The notes under the pieces were generated by a model. It did not search any database. It was given only the letters and a program-made list of their open reading frames with translations, and was not told the DNA's origin. The position numbers and the translations under genes are program-made. Source: JABWBD01 sp040768665 (lineage in GTDB: Bacteria; Planctomycetota; Planctomycetia; Pirellulales; Thermoguttaceae). From it: a stretch of 64,000 bases of DNA. Below, one piece after another: positions 1 to 8,432 of the stretch; position 1 is the first letter of the stretch, and every line of letters begins with the position of its first letter. The stretch is taken from NCBI GenBank assembly GCA_040768665.1, contig JAXGMN010000050.1:25844-89843 (forward strand). The letters run 5' to 3'.

Positions 1-122
1 CCGCCGCCGCCGAAATCCACGCCGTCATTCCTGCCGCGCTGAACGACTGCCCGGCCCGTGGACCCTGCGTGCAACCGACATCGCCTCGGGCCGCACTGCC
101 GGAGACAACTTTTCATTGTCCA
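1..122. other. Left window edge, no supported gene
   Basis: I see no reading frame here that I can tie to a protein family. The stretch begins with a short CCG-rich run and ends where the first copy of a dispersed repeat starts at 123. It may be the end of a gene lying mostly outside the window, but nothing in the visible bases decides this. Confidence 0.3.
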
Positions 123-322
123 GTAGGTCCTTGCCGCCGAGCGGGACCTTGCACGCCGCGGATGCTGATTTCACTTTAGGCGAGCGGCAGATAAGAATTT
201 TCAGAATATCAGCCCGGCTGCTGGGAAGCAGCCGGGCTGATGGCAATCGTGAGGGGATGCGATTATCTGCCGTAGGTCCCGCTTGCCGAGCGGATCTTGC
301 ACGCTGCGGGATGCTGATTTCA
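123..322. repeat. Composite palindromic element (REP-like)
   Basis: Two direct copies of a roughly 50-base block (123-173 and 272-322) start with GTAGGTCC and end with GATGCTGATTTCA. Between them are an outer inverted pair, CGGCAGATAA near 185-194 and TTATCTGCCG near 263-272, and an inner perfect hairpin at 208-241. The block's start matches the palindromes at 46110 and 48241, and the inner hairpin matches the one at 52814, so both modules are dispersed. The element abuts the broken 3' end of the isomerase relic on its right. I see no coding capacity. It is most like a bacterial interspersed palindromic repeat cluster. Confidence 0.7.
208..241. repeat. 15-bp perfect hairpin, AGCCCGGCTGCT family
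   Basis: The left arm at 208-222 (ATCAGCCCGGCTGCT) pairs perfectly with 227-241 around a GGGA loop. The same core with 13-bp arms recurs at 52814-52843 with loop TCCG. There is no T-run on either side, so it reads as a dispersed palindromic repeat more than as an intrinsic terminator. Confidence 0.75.
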
Positions 323-772
323 AGCACCGTCCGATCCGAAACATTATCCCACACCAGTCCGATCTTGTGGGCGGCGTAGCCGATTTCGCGCAGATAGTCG
401 CCGTAGACCATCATCCACGCGAATCGCGGGCTCGGAATGAGCCGCTTCCATCGGCCTTGAACCAGTTCAGCCAGCTCAGCGGCATACAGGCCGTCGTGTC
501 GGACATCACGATGATGGTGCCCATGCAGGCGTTGATCGTGATTGGCCAGCGGGGGCGTTGTGCTCAAGCGAGCCATTGGCGGAAGATCCGGTAGAAGCTG
601 CAACGCGCTCGATCGGCTTTTTCGGTCTCGAGCCCGGTGTCGGGCAGGGCGAGGCAGCGGGTCGGTCCAGGCCGCACATTGCCGCTGGAAGGCGGCGTCG
701 GCCGCAGTCGCCTTGAGCCGGCCTGCCAGTTCCTCGGCACGTCGACGATGTCGAGTCGGTACCGTTGCGCTC
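323..772 (-). pseudogene. Relic of Tat-exported isomerase-like paralogue
   Basis: Fragments of a protein closely related to the intact one at 21011-22570 can be read on the minus strand in shifting frames. In order they are an EELAGRLK stretch, a GLETEK stretch, ITINACMGTI followed by TTACMPLS, and WMMVYGDYLREIGYA. The intact gene has ITINSCMGTI, TTACMPLS and WMMVYGDYMRETGYA in the same order. There are at least two frameshifts, an in-frame TGA before ITINAC, and a large deletion between TTACMPLS and WMMVYGDY. The 3' end stops at the composite palindromic element and the 5' end at the 100-bp element starting at 773. It cannot make the full protein. Confidence in homology is high; exact limits are approximate. 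Confidence 0.8.
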
Positions 773-872
773 AGAGCCTATCCCAAAACCATCGGGGACT
801 GGCTCATTTTGCGGAGTCTTCGGAGCAAAATGTGCCTGTTCCCTCTCCTCCGACGGTTTTGGGATAGGCTCT
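773..872. mobile_element. 100-bp MITE-like element, copy 1
   Basis: Perfect 18-bp terminal inverted repeats (AGAGCCTATCCCAAAACC at the left, its complement at the right) enclose a second imperfect stem, with GGGGACTGGCTCATTTTGC facing GCAAAATGTGCCTGTTCCC. Copy 2 lies at 12096-12196. Relative to copy 2 both arms changed together (CCTGTCCC to CCTATCCC, matched on the other arm), so pairing was kept. The element's right end supplies part of the TGA stop of the barrel gene that ends at 872. There is no coding capacity, so any movement would have depended on a transposase acting in trans. Confidence 0.8.
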
Positions 873-2110
873 CAATACGTCAATCCCGCACGGACCAGAA
901 TCGTATCGGAGGGGCTGACATCCGGAGTATCGCTTTCATACTCGATCTCGCGGCCGAAAACGTAGCCGACTTCCAGCCAACCGTCCAGCGTGCCGATCGC
1001 CTTGCGGCGGATGCCCAGCATGGCGCGGAAGTCGCGATACGTGAATCGGTCGACCGCACCGCCCTCCCGTTCGATAGCCCAGGTGCCGCCGCCCAACTCT
1101 CCGGCCAGGTAGAGCCAGTCTTGAACCCGGTCGCCGGTGAATCCCGACCAATAGACCCGGCGAGCAATCTCGGGACGCGGAGCGGCGATTTTGAACTCCC
1201 ATTCGGGATTCGGCTTCCAGATGATTCCACCGATCGGCAATACTTGCAGGTCGTCGCGGTCCAGGTAGGCGACACCGAAGATGATTCTCGTTGTCGGCGT
1301 CCAGTCGAATAGGGCGGCGCCGTGGCCCGTGATCCGAAGTCCCTCGTCGCCGCCTTGCTCGAAATCACTGTAAATACCCGGCGCGACCGCCAGATCCGAC
1401 GCCCAGCGGGGCGTGTACCTGCGAAACCAGCGAAACTGCGTATAGGCATCGTACACCCGCGGCGGAAGATCGCTGGCGCGCGGGCCTTCGAGGTAGCGGA
1501 CGGCGAACCCGGGCGTGATGATCAACGGGAAGTCGCGCGAGGGAATCGGCACAGCCAGGACGGTCTTGAGCTCGACTTCGTTCATGCCGAACGAGTCGTC
1601 CTCGCTCCCGTCCATCAGCCATGTTTCGCTGAATGTAAGCTTCTGAAACATACCGTCGCGGGCGTCGGGCGGCCGGTCGGGATTGATCGGAGCCGGGGCC
1701 TCCAGAGGCAGCCCAGGCAGACGCGTCTCCGGCCCGTAGGGCCCCGGGATGAGAGGTTCCGCAGACTCGTAAAGAACCTCGCCTTCCGAGAGAATCGATC
1801 CGTCGGGTGCGAGGAATCGGCCATCAGGAGTCTCGACGAATCCGAGTTGCCGTACCGGAAACGCTTCGCTCGCCGGAAGGACCTCAGGCAAGCGTCGCAC
1901 CTGCTGCGAGACGGCGAGCCCTGCCGTCAGCCACAGCAGGATTGCGACCGGAAAGAAGACAACCACCCGCCGGAACACCAAGCAGCCAGGCTGCTGACAT
2001 CGAGCGACCGCTTGGGGCAGCGGGAATCCGTCTGCCAGCAACCGGGCTGCTGAGCCTTTTGAAATCGCGGCGGTTCGTTGAAGTAAAACGATTGGAGTCT
2101 TCACGGTCAA
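872..2110 (-). CDS. DUF6268-like outer-membrane beta-barrel protein
   Basis: A hydrophobic segment near residues 50-70 (FFPVAILLWLTAGLAVSQQ) precedes a region rich in alternating strands ending in an aromatic residue (LTY), as in outer-membrane barrels. It shares PLIITPGF, DRDDLQVLPIGGIIW and GELGGGTW with the gene just upstream (PLLVTPGF, DRLRIKLLPAGGIVW, GEYGGGSW), so the two are a tandem duplication. The longest frame begins at a TTG two bases after the upstream stop, which would couple translation. A GTG or TTG near 1978-1981 would put the signal peptide at the N-terminus instead, so the start is uncertain. The stop codon falls at the edge of the 100-bp element, so the original C-terminus may have been altered. 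The role beyond an outer-membrane location is unknown. Confidence 0.75.
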   Translation of the reverse strand: MTVKTPIVLLQRTAAISKGSAARLLADGFPLPQAVARCQQPGCLVFRRVVVFFPVAILLWLTAGLAVSQQVRRLPEVLPASEAFPVRQLGFVETPDGRFLAPDGSILSEGEVLYESAEPLIPGPYGPETRLPGLPLEAPAPINPDRPPDARDGMFQKLTFSETWLMDGSEDDSFGMNEVELKTVLAVPIPSRDFPLIITPGFAVRYLEGPRASDLPPRVYDAYTQFRWFRRYTPRWASDLAVAPGIYSDFEQGGDEGLRITGHGAALFDWTPTTRIIFGVAYLDRDDLQVLPIGGIIWKPNPEWEFKIAAPRPEIARRVYWSGFTGDRVQDWLYLAGELGGGTWAIEREGGAVDRFTYRDFRAMLGIRRKAIGTLDGWLEVGYVFGREIEYESDTPDVSPSDTILVRAGLTY

Positions 2111-2112
2111 CT

Positions 2113-3384
2113 CTAGAAATGGACGCCCCCGCCGAGAAACACCATCGGATCGGGCTCAAACACCCCCGGAGTCTCCGCGAAAAGCAACTCGCGTTCAAAC
2201 GCCAGTCCCACCTCGAAAAAACCGCCGAAACCGCGGAGGGTCAGCCACTCGAGCCCGACGGCCACCCGCAAGTCGTTGTAGTCGACCTGTTCAAAGACAT
2301 CCCCGCCGCCGACGAGGTGTTCCACCGTCCACGATCCGCCGCCGTATTCGCCGCGGACATACGACCACCATTCGGTGTTTCCAACCGTTGTCCAACGCCA
2401 GGCGAGCTTGGGGTCCGGAAAGGAGATATCGAATCGAACGTCGCTGTTCGGCGTCCAAACGATTCCGCCGGCCGGCAACAGCTTGATACGGAGGCGATCG
2501 AGATAGATGATGCCGCCCTTGATCTGGAAGCTGGGCGAAAATGTCAGCACCATCAGCCCGCGGCCGAAGTAACGAATGCTGTCGCTATTGACGTCGCTGA
2601 AATCGGAAAAGACGCCCGCGCCGATCGCCAGTTCGCCGCTCAACCAGGGCGTCGGCTGAGGGTTCCACCCCAGTTCCAGAAACGCCTCGTAGGTGTTTGG
2701 CGGCATATCGGGATGCGGCGGCTTCGGCCCGTCCCATGCCTGGTAGCCGAAGCCGGGCGTCACCAGCAGCGGCGCCTGCTCGTTGTAGAAGAAAGGAAAG
2801 GCAAACGTCGCGGCAATTTCACTGTCGTTCAGCCCCAGTCCGTTCTCGTCGTTCCGGGGAATCCAGAAGTGCTCCAGGTGGATGTCCTGGAGGAATTTCG
2901 TCATCGGCACTCCCGGGCCAAAGCCAGGCGGCGGCGGGAAATAGGGATCTTGGGGAAGAAGGCTCGGGTTCTGTGCCCCCGGCGTGGCGTAAGGGTCCCA
3001 TGTGGTCGGCGGCGGCTGTATCCCACCTTGAAACGTTGCTGTGGGACCGGGTGTTATCCCCGGACCATAGCTTGGCACCTGGGGAGGAGAGTACTGCGGA
3101 AGGGTTGCAGGTGGCGAAACAACCGTCTGTCCCGGACTGCCGTAAGCCGATGGGGGAATTGTCACTGCGGGCAGACTTCCACCGTAGACGCTCGGCGGCG
3201 CCGCAGAAGTCGGCGGTACGACCGAACTGGCGCCTGGCGGAGTATAGACGGAGCCGCCACCCGCCGCCGGGCTGCCGCCGGGATCGACCGGCGACGGAAA
3301 CTGGATCCTTTGCCCCTGGACCGGGGCAGCGATCACCGCCAGCAGGCCAAGGAGGAAAACCAGTTGGGTTGTTGGAGACTGCAC
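2113..3384 (-). CDS. DUF6268-like outer-membrane beta-barrel protein with Pro-rich linker
   Basis: A clear signal peptide (MQSPTTQLVFLLGLLAVIAA, first residue from GTG) is followed by about 110 residues rich in Pro, Gly, Ser and Tyr, then a roughly 260-residue barrel domain ending in a C-terminal Phe, typical for outer-membrane insertion. The 423-residue protein is the upstream member of a tandem pair; its TAG stop is two bases before the next possible start. An AAGGG lies about nine bases before the GTG. The low-complexity linker may span the periplasm or cell wall; this is inference. Related pairs are common in planctomycetes, with no known substrate. Confidence 0.8.
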   Translation of the reverse strand: MQSPTTQLVFLLGLLAVIAAPVQGQRIQFPSPVDPGGSPAAGGGSVYTPPGASSVVPPTSAAPPSVYGGSLPAVTIPPSAYGSPGQTVVSPPATLPQYSPPQVPSYGPGITPGPTATFQGGIQPPPTTWDPYATPGAQNPSLLPQDPYFPPPPGFGPGVPMTKFLQDIHLEHFWIPRNDENGLGLNDSEIAATFAFPFFYNEQAPLLVTPGFGYQAWDGPKPPHPDMPPNTYEAFLELGWNPQPTPWLSGELAIGAGVFSDFSDVNSDSIRYFGRGLMVLTFSPSFQIKGGIIYLDRLRIKLLPAGGIVWTPNSDVRFDISFPDPKLAWRWTTVGNTEWWSYVRGEYGGGSWTVEHLVGGGDVFEQVDYNDLRVAVGLEWLTLRGFGGFFEVGLAFERELLFAETPGVFEPDPMVFLGGGVHF

Positions 3385-3486
3385 CGGGCCGACCCTTGCC
3401 GGAGGACAACGATTGCGCAGTCGGGCTGCGCTTCGACAGGGCGGTTGGAATACCAGTTCTGCCCAGCCCGGTCAAGGTCGTTTGGA

Positions 3487-4773
3487 TTACCGCTGGTCTA
3501 TCGGAACGTAATCGGTCTGGGCAGGACCGGTGTAAACCTGGCGAGGACGGGTAATGCGGCTGGTGGGGTCCTCGTGCTGCTCTTTCCATTGGGCGATCCA
3601 GCCGGGGAGCCGTCCGATGGCAAAGCAGACGGTGAACACGTTCGTCGGGATCCCCATCGCGCGGAGCAGGATGCCGCTGTAGAAATCGACGTTGGGGTAA
3701 AGCTTGCGGTCGACGAAATAAGGATCCTTCAGCGCCAGTTCTTCGAGCTTGCGTGCAATGTCCAGCAGCGGATCTTGCCGCCGCAGCGTGGCAAACACCC
3801 GGTCGCAGGACTCCCGCAGGATCTTCGCCCGGGGATCGTAGTTCTTGTACACACGGTGGCCGAAGCCGTAGAGGCGGAACGGATTGTCCTTGTCCTTCGC
3901 CATCCGAAGACACTCTTCGGCCGAGAGTCCGCCGGCGTGAATCCGTTCGAGCATCTCGATCACCTCGACGTTGGCGCCGCCGTGCAACGGCCCCCACAAG
4001 GCGCTGACCCCCGCCGCACAGGATGCAAACAGATTGGCCCGGGCGGAGCCGACGGCCCGGACCGTCGACGTGCTGCAGTTCTGCTCATGGTCGGCATGAA
4101 GGATGAAGATCAGGTTCAGGGCGTCTTCGATCTCCGGCGTGATGATGTACTGCCTGTACGGAATCGAGAACATCATGTGCAGGAAGTTTGCACAGTAGCG
4201 AAGATTCGGATCGGGGTAGTTGAACGGAAGGCCTTTCGACCGCCGGTACGAAAATGCCGAAATCGTTCGCACCTTGCTGATCAAGCGAGCGGCTGCTTCG
4301 ACGAGAGATTCATCATCGTCGAGCTTCAAGAACTGCTGGTGGTAGCAGGCGAGATTGTTCAGGGTCGCAGAGAGGATCGCCATCGGCGGCGCGTCGACCG
4401 GAATGTGCGAGTACTGATGCCGCAGGCCTTCGTGCAGCAACTCGTTCTCGGTGAGTCGCTGGCTGAAAAGCTCCAGCTCGTCTTTCGTCGGCAACCGCCC
4501 GAAAATCAGCAGCCAGGCGGCCTCGACGAAGTTGGGCTTTTCGGTGAACTGCTCGATGGGAATGCCACGGTAGCGAAGGATCCCTTTTTCACCGTCAATG
4601 AAGGTGATGTCGCTCTTGCAGGCAGCCGTGTTTCCGAATGAGGGATCGTACGTGACCAGGCCGGTCTGCGCACGCAGGTCGGTAATGTCGACCGCCCGCT
4701 CGCCTTCGGTCCCGATCAGAATCGGCAACTCGATCCGCTGATCGCCGACGATGAGGATGGCCTTCTCCGCCAT
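3487..4773 (-). CDS. gltA: Citrate synthase
   Basis: This 428-residue enzyme condenses oxaloacetate and acetyl-CoA to citrate, the entry step of the TCA cycle, in the cytoplasm. Length and N-terminal beta domain fit the long hexameric type (type II) of bacterial citrate synthase. The catalytic set is visible: His in LHADHEQNCSTS, His in GFGHRVYKNYDPRA and Asp near VDFYSGILL. The start is fixed by a GAGGAGAGAG ribosome-binding site about ten bases before ATG. It lies upstream of the two barrel genes with about 100 bases between and is probably transcribed on its own. No defect is seen. Confidence 0.96.
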   Translation of the reverse strand: MAEKAILIVGDQRIELPILIGTEGERAVDITDLRAQTGLVTYDPSFGNTAACKSDITFIDGEKGILRYRGIPIEQFTEKPNFVEAAWLLIFGRLPTKDELELFSQRLTENELLHEGLRHQYSHIPVDAPPMAILSATLNNLACYHQQFLKLDDDESLVEAAARLISKVRTISAFSYRRSKGLPFNYPDPNLRYCANFLHMMFSIPYRQYIITPEIEDALNLIFILHADHEQNCSTSTVRAVGSARANLFASCAAGVSALWGPLHGGANVEVIEMLERIHAGGLSAEECLRMAKDKDNPFRLYGFGHRVYKNYDPRAKILRESCDRVFATLRRQDPLLDIARKLEELALKDPYFVDRKLYPNVDFYSGILLRAMGIPTNVFTVCFAIGRLPGWIAQWKEQHEDPTSRITRPRQVYTGPAQTDYVPIDQR

Positions 4774-4991
4774 AGAATCTCTCTCCTCAGTGGTGCATAA
4801 CAGTTTAACCCTATGATCGTACTGAAATTGTGCCGAGGATGAAAGGAGGCAGGCGCAACCCCAGCCACGGCGGGGCTCAGACAGAGGGGTGGGTGCCGTT
4901 CAGGTCGAAATGCTGCCCGGGAAGTCTTCTGTGCCTATCCGGGCACGGCCGGGCCTTGGGCCGGGTACCTCCGGTTGGCCGGAACCCAGCC
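4774..4991. other. Intergenic spacer before citrate synthase
   Basis: About 220 bases between the exported racemase-like gene and citrate synthase. It must contain the citrate synthase leader. It holds short GC-rich inverted stretches around 4935-4975 but no long hairpin with a T-run and no supported gene. Confidence 0.4.
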
Positions 4992-6506
4992 TCACCGGTC
5001 GCACCCGCTGAACTCGCTCATTAACTCCCACACAAGCGGCAGTTGCTTTCGAAGCCGCCCGGCGGTTTCGAGATCGAGGTCCTCCGGTCGGAGAGGCACT
5101 GCCCGATAATCCGCCCCGACGTTCTCGCGATCGCGCCCGTATTTGTAGACGTAGGTGAACTGCCCTTCCGGCGTCAGTTCGACGCCCGGCGCTGGCCGAC
5201 ACGGCACCGTGATGAAGAACTCGCCCCGGGTCGGGCTAAGCGGGTCTTCGGCCGTCAAGTCGAACGTGTTGTTCTTCGCGAGGCACTGGTACAGCTCTCG
5301 CGCCGTGAGTCGCGCAGGGTCGATCAATTCGATGCTCGAAGCGAGGCAGTCGCCGTAGACGGAAACGCCGTCTTCACGGTAATCCCGGAGGCGCCGGAGT
5401 TCCCGGCGAAACGTCTCGGCGTAGTAGGGGAAATGGGTGCATCCGAGAATGATCGCCCGGAGCGGCTCCGGGCGCGGCGAGTTGCGAAGCGATTCCAGCA
5501 GAGAGACAAGGTCGTATCGCAGGTAGTTTTCCACGCTGTTGAGCTGCAAGACGGCGGGCTCGCTCGGAGAGCCTTCGAAAAGCATTCGGCCCTCGGAGAA
5601 ATCGAAAGCATATCGCGGAAGGATGCTGCCGTCGATCCCGGCCACGGAACGACTCAGCGAAGGGCCTTGGTAGTCATCGCGCGGGCCGGGCGAAACGGAC
5701 GGCGGCACGATGAATTCCCGGGACCCGTCAATCGCGCCGGCCAGCCCCAGCGAGCCTTGCTGGACGACGTGGATCGTTTGCGACCATTTGCGGCGCGCGG
5801 CCTCGGCTTGAATTGCTCGCGGATACGCGCCGGAGAGAACCGTGCCCCGCGTGGCCAGCACGCCGACCGCGCCGCCCTGACCCTCGGCAAACGCGTCCAG
5901 TGCGCCCCGCGCAGCAGCGTCCACCACGCCGACCACCGGGATACCGAGCCCGGCGTCGGCGAGAAGTCGTTCGATATCGTCCTTTCCGTACGCGGTGGCC
6001 GTATTGCACGCGATCACGATGGCCTTCACCGGAGCTTTGCCGCGGACGGGATCCGATTCGGCATTGGGAAAGTATTGGTCACTCAGGAGGAATTCGGCGT
6101 CCTTGACAATCAGGTCCTCCAGGTACGCCTGCTTGCCAAGCCCGGCGTAGTTGCCGTAGGGCATGTTGGCCTGGTCGGCCAGAAAAACGAACGACTCCTC
6201 GGCGAGGTCAGGCTTGCCGTCGCCCTGGGGCGCGGGGTTGCCGCGTGTGTTGTCGAAGGTGTCGAGCGTGAGAATCGCCTCGAGGACCGCAAGCCCGCCC
6301 GTGCCGGAGTCGAACACACCGATCGGATACTCCGAGAGGGCGATGCTCTTTACGGCACGATACGACTCGCGCGCGGACCGGGCGGCGCGGGTGCGAATCG
6401 AGTCTGCGGCGGCGGCGAGATGCGAACCGACTACAAGGAAAACCACGCATGCGAAAACGCGGACGGCACCGGTGTGCCTGCTGCCGATTTGGTGAGGCTC
6501 GTTCAT
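4992..6506 (-). CDS. Exported Asp/Glu racemase family protein
   Basis: The protein has about 504 residues: a signal peptide (VFACVVFLVVGSHLAAAA, residues 17-34), then a glutamate-racemase-type fold. FDSGTGG (about residue 65), the first catalytic Cys in ACNTATA (about 167) and the second in GCTHFPYY (about 356) are all present. Normal MurI is cytosolic and about 270 residues, so this form is almost twice as long and apparently exported. The extra length includes an insertion after GLAVLEAILT and a C-terminal extension. ATG at 6506 is chosen because AAGGA lies nine bases upstream and the signal peptide follows; it is 12 bases after the stop of the preceding gene, so the two are probably co-transcribed. 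The substrate is unknown; an extracytoplasmic D/L amino-acid role is possible. Confidence 0.8.
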   Translation of the reverse strand: MNEPHQIGSRHTGAVRVFACVVFLVVGSHLAAAADSIRTRAARSARESYRAVKSIALSEYPIGVFDSGTGGLAVLEAILTLDTFDNTRGNPAPQGDGKPDLAEESFVFLADQANMPYGNYAGLGKQAYLEDLIVKDAEFLLSDQYFPNAESDPVRGKAPVKAIVIACNTATAYGKDDIERLLADAGLGIPVVGVVDAAARGALDAFAEGQGGAVGVLATRGTVLSGAYPRAIQAEAARRKWSQTIHVVQQGSLGLAGAIDGSREFIVPPSVSPGPRDDYQGPSLSRSVAGIDGSILPRYAFDFSEGRMLFEGSPSEPAVLQLNSVENYLRYDLVSLLESLRNSPRPEPLRAIILGCTHFPYYAETFRRELRRLRDYREDGVSVYGDCLASSIELIDPARLTARELYQCLAKNNTFDLTAEDPLSPTRGEFFITVPCRPAPGVELTPEGQFTYVYKYGRDRENVGADYRAVPLRPEDLDLETAGRLRKQLPLVWELMSEFSGCDR

Positions 6507-6517
6507 CCGTTCATCCT

Positions 6518-7990
6518 TCAGGGCAACGTGAGGATCTGGTTCTTCCCGGGCTCGGGATCGATCGACAACCGCTTTCTTCCGACGGCGATCTCCACCGGCT
6601 TCTTCGATCCGCCGAAATCGGTGCGCCGCACGAGGACCCGCTCGCCCAGGACCAGCCCCGAGACGACCGCCGCCGGTTGCGCCGGCACCTCGAACGTCAC
6701 CGGTACGCCCTTTTCGAGAAACTCGCCGTACTGCTGGGCGGCCGCGTAGACCTCGTGCACCAGTCGGCATTCCTCCGCGTCTTCATCCTTCGGACACCAG
6801 AGGAAGAACGTATCGGTGCCCCGCAGCAACATGTGCCAGAGAAGTTCCCGGTAGGCTTGCGGACTCATCTGCTTGACGTTCGGGTCCGCGTCCTGGGGCG
6901 GTGCGGTGGTGTGCCAATGGACGAAGCTGATGATCGGAGTCTCGGCGGGCGTGTGGCGACCGGCGTTGCCGGCCACCAGGAGCATGTTGTAGAACCAGCG
7001 GTAGTCGCTGTCTTCGAAATCATACCAGCCGAAGGTCGGGTACCAGGTGTAGACCACCGGCATTGCAAACGTGTATCCCGTGCCGGCGAACTCATTGGCC
7101 CAGTGCCGGTATTTCGCCCGCTGGTCGGCGATGCAAGGCTGGCCGTCGACGTACGTTTCGAAGTAGTCGTACCAGTAGCGGAAACCGTTATGGGGATACA
7201 CGGCATAGTTTCCGACCAGGGCCTTCGGAAAACGCGCCAGGACCGGATCGCTGAAGGCGTAGCGCTGCAGTTCGCTGCGGATCTCCCGCAGCACCTTCTG
7301 GAACTCGAGGAAGTTGCCGATGTCCTGAAACTGCTTGCGGCAGCGTACGCACTTCTTCGAGGCCTCGTGGGCCCGGTTGACCTCGATCGGCCCGTCGATC
7401 TCCCAGTCGGCGAAGACAAAGTCCACGCTAAGTCCGGCGGTGCGGTACGCTTCGGCGAAGAATTCGACCTGCTCGCGGATGGGGTCCTTGCGATGTTCGA
7501 GCGCGAAGGGGCACCCCATCGCGTGCTTCGAATGAACATTGAACGACTCATCCCACAACGGCCGGCCCTGCTCGTCGACGTGGGCCGTGCTCTCGTCCCC
7601 GTTGAAGAAACGGTGGAGGCATGCCGTTGCATTGACATTGACGCGAAGCCCCAGCTTTGTCTGGGCGCGGGCAATCGCGACGGCCTGCTCCAGGCTCTGT
7701 TCCCGCCGCGACGGCGACCACGAGCTGATCAGGCCGACACCCCGCCGGTCGAGCTGACCGACCAGCTCTTCGGCGGATGCGGAATCCAGCTTCCCCGGGT
7801 TGCTCGCGGGCCAGAGATACAGCGGCAGCCGCCCGCCTCGCGAGTATTCCAGCGGCACGGTCGAATCGAGCACCGTTTGAACGCGCGGCGACCAGGGGGG
7901 CGAGACTCCGTTGTCAGCGGCCCCGAGCGGAATGGTCGCGCCAAGCACCATCAAGAATAGAGCCGCACCCGCAGAACGAAACAGCGTCAT
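6518..7990 (-). CDS. Exported putative TIM-barrel glycosidase
   Basis: The 490-residue protein opens with a signal peptide (LFLMVLGATIPLGAA). It shows features of sugar-acting TIM barrels: acidic residues ending a strand in DFVFADWEIDGP (about residue 188), aromatic-rich loops (WYPTFGWYDFEDSDY) and a HWHTT motif. A pair of cysteines in KCVRCRKQF may bind metal or form a disulphide. The C-terminal 80 residues look like a small beta-sandwich. I cannot assign a glycoside hydrolase family with confidence; hyaluronidase-like folds are one possibility. It is followed 12 bases later by the exported racemase-like gene, and both products would be outside the cytoplasm. Confidence 0.6.
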   Translation of the reverse strand: MTLFRSAGAALFLMVLGATIPLGAADNGVSPPWSPRVQTVLDSTVPLEYSRGGRLPLYLWPASNPGKLDSASAEELVGQLDRRGVGLISSWSPSRREQSLEQAVAIARAQTKLGLRVNVNATACLHRFFNGDESTAHVDEQGRPLWDESFNVHSKHAMGCPFALEHRKDPIREQVEFFAEAYRTAGLSVDFVFADWEIDGPIEVNRAHEASKKCVRCRKQFQDIGNFLEFQKVLREIRSELQRYAFSDPVLARFPKALVGNYAVYPHNGFRYWYDYFETYVDGQPCIADQRAKYRHWANEFAGTGYTFAMPVVYTWYPTFGWYDFEDSDYRWFYNMLLVAGNAGRHTPAETPIISFVHWHTTAPPQDADPNVKQMSPQAYRELLWHMLLRGTDTFFLWCPKDEDAEECRLVHEVYAAAQQYGEFLEKGVPVTFEVPAQPAAVVSGLVLGERVLVRRTDFGGSKKPVEIAVGRKRLSIDPEPGKNQILTLP

Positions 7991-8237
7991 GAGACAGCCT
8001 CACAGAACGGGCGAGAGTCAAACCGACTGAGAAATGCCTCCAGTGTACCCCGCGATGCCAAAGCGTGCCATCAGGACGGCGGCATTGGCCTCTTTTTCCG
8101 GCTCTTCCGGAGAATCTGTGGGTGGATTGAGAGCGGTTTGGTGGATTGGCGGTCAGGTTTTCTAAGGCATGAGAGGGCAAAAAGAATGGGACGGTCCCGA
8201 AAGTGGAGTTGGTGGACAAGACGTACGTGGGGTGGCC

Positions 8238-8400
8238 GGGTGGAGTTGATCCGCGCGCTGGACGAGTACTTTCTCACGCACTGCCACTACGTGGCGGCCA
8301 ATGCGCCCACGCGCGAAGCTGGTGGAACGGGCCGAGCATTGGCAGTGGAGCGGAGTTTGGCGGCATCTGCACCGCGCGAGCCTCGGGAAGGCCCAGCGGG
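8238..8400 (+). pseudogene. RAYT (REP-associated Y1 transposase) relic
   Basis: Two pieces in different frames reproduce the C-terminal signature of REP-associated tyrosine transposases. DEYFLTHCHYVAANA comes first, then after a frameshift KLVERAEHWQWSGVWRHL. Intact relatives read roughly HFLTVLRYVERNALRAGLVERAEDWRWSSLW. The catalytic HUH motif and Tyr region are missing upstream, so the fragment is dead. It matters because such enzymes mobilise palindromic REP elements, several of which occur in this window. The surrounding bases (7991-8237) hold no gene I can support. Confidence 0.65.
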
Positions 8401-8432
8401 CCGGCGACGTTGCCACGTTCGTTAGTTTACTG

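Noticed and set aside
1807..4641. 944-residue plus-strand frame
   Set aside because: It lies antisense to the barrel genes and citrate synthase, which carry clear motifs; long shadow frames are expected in GC-rich DNA.
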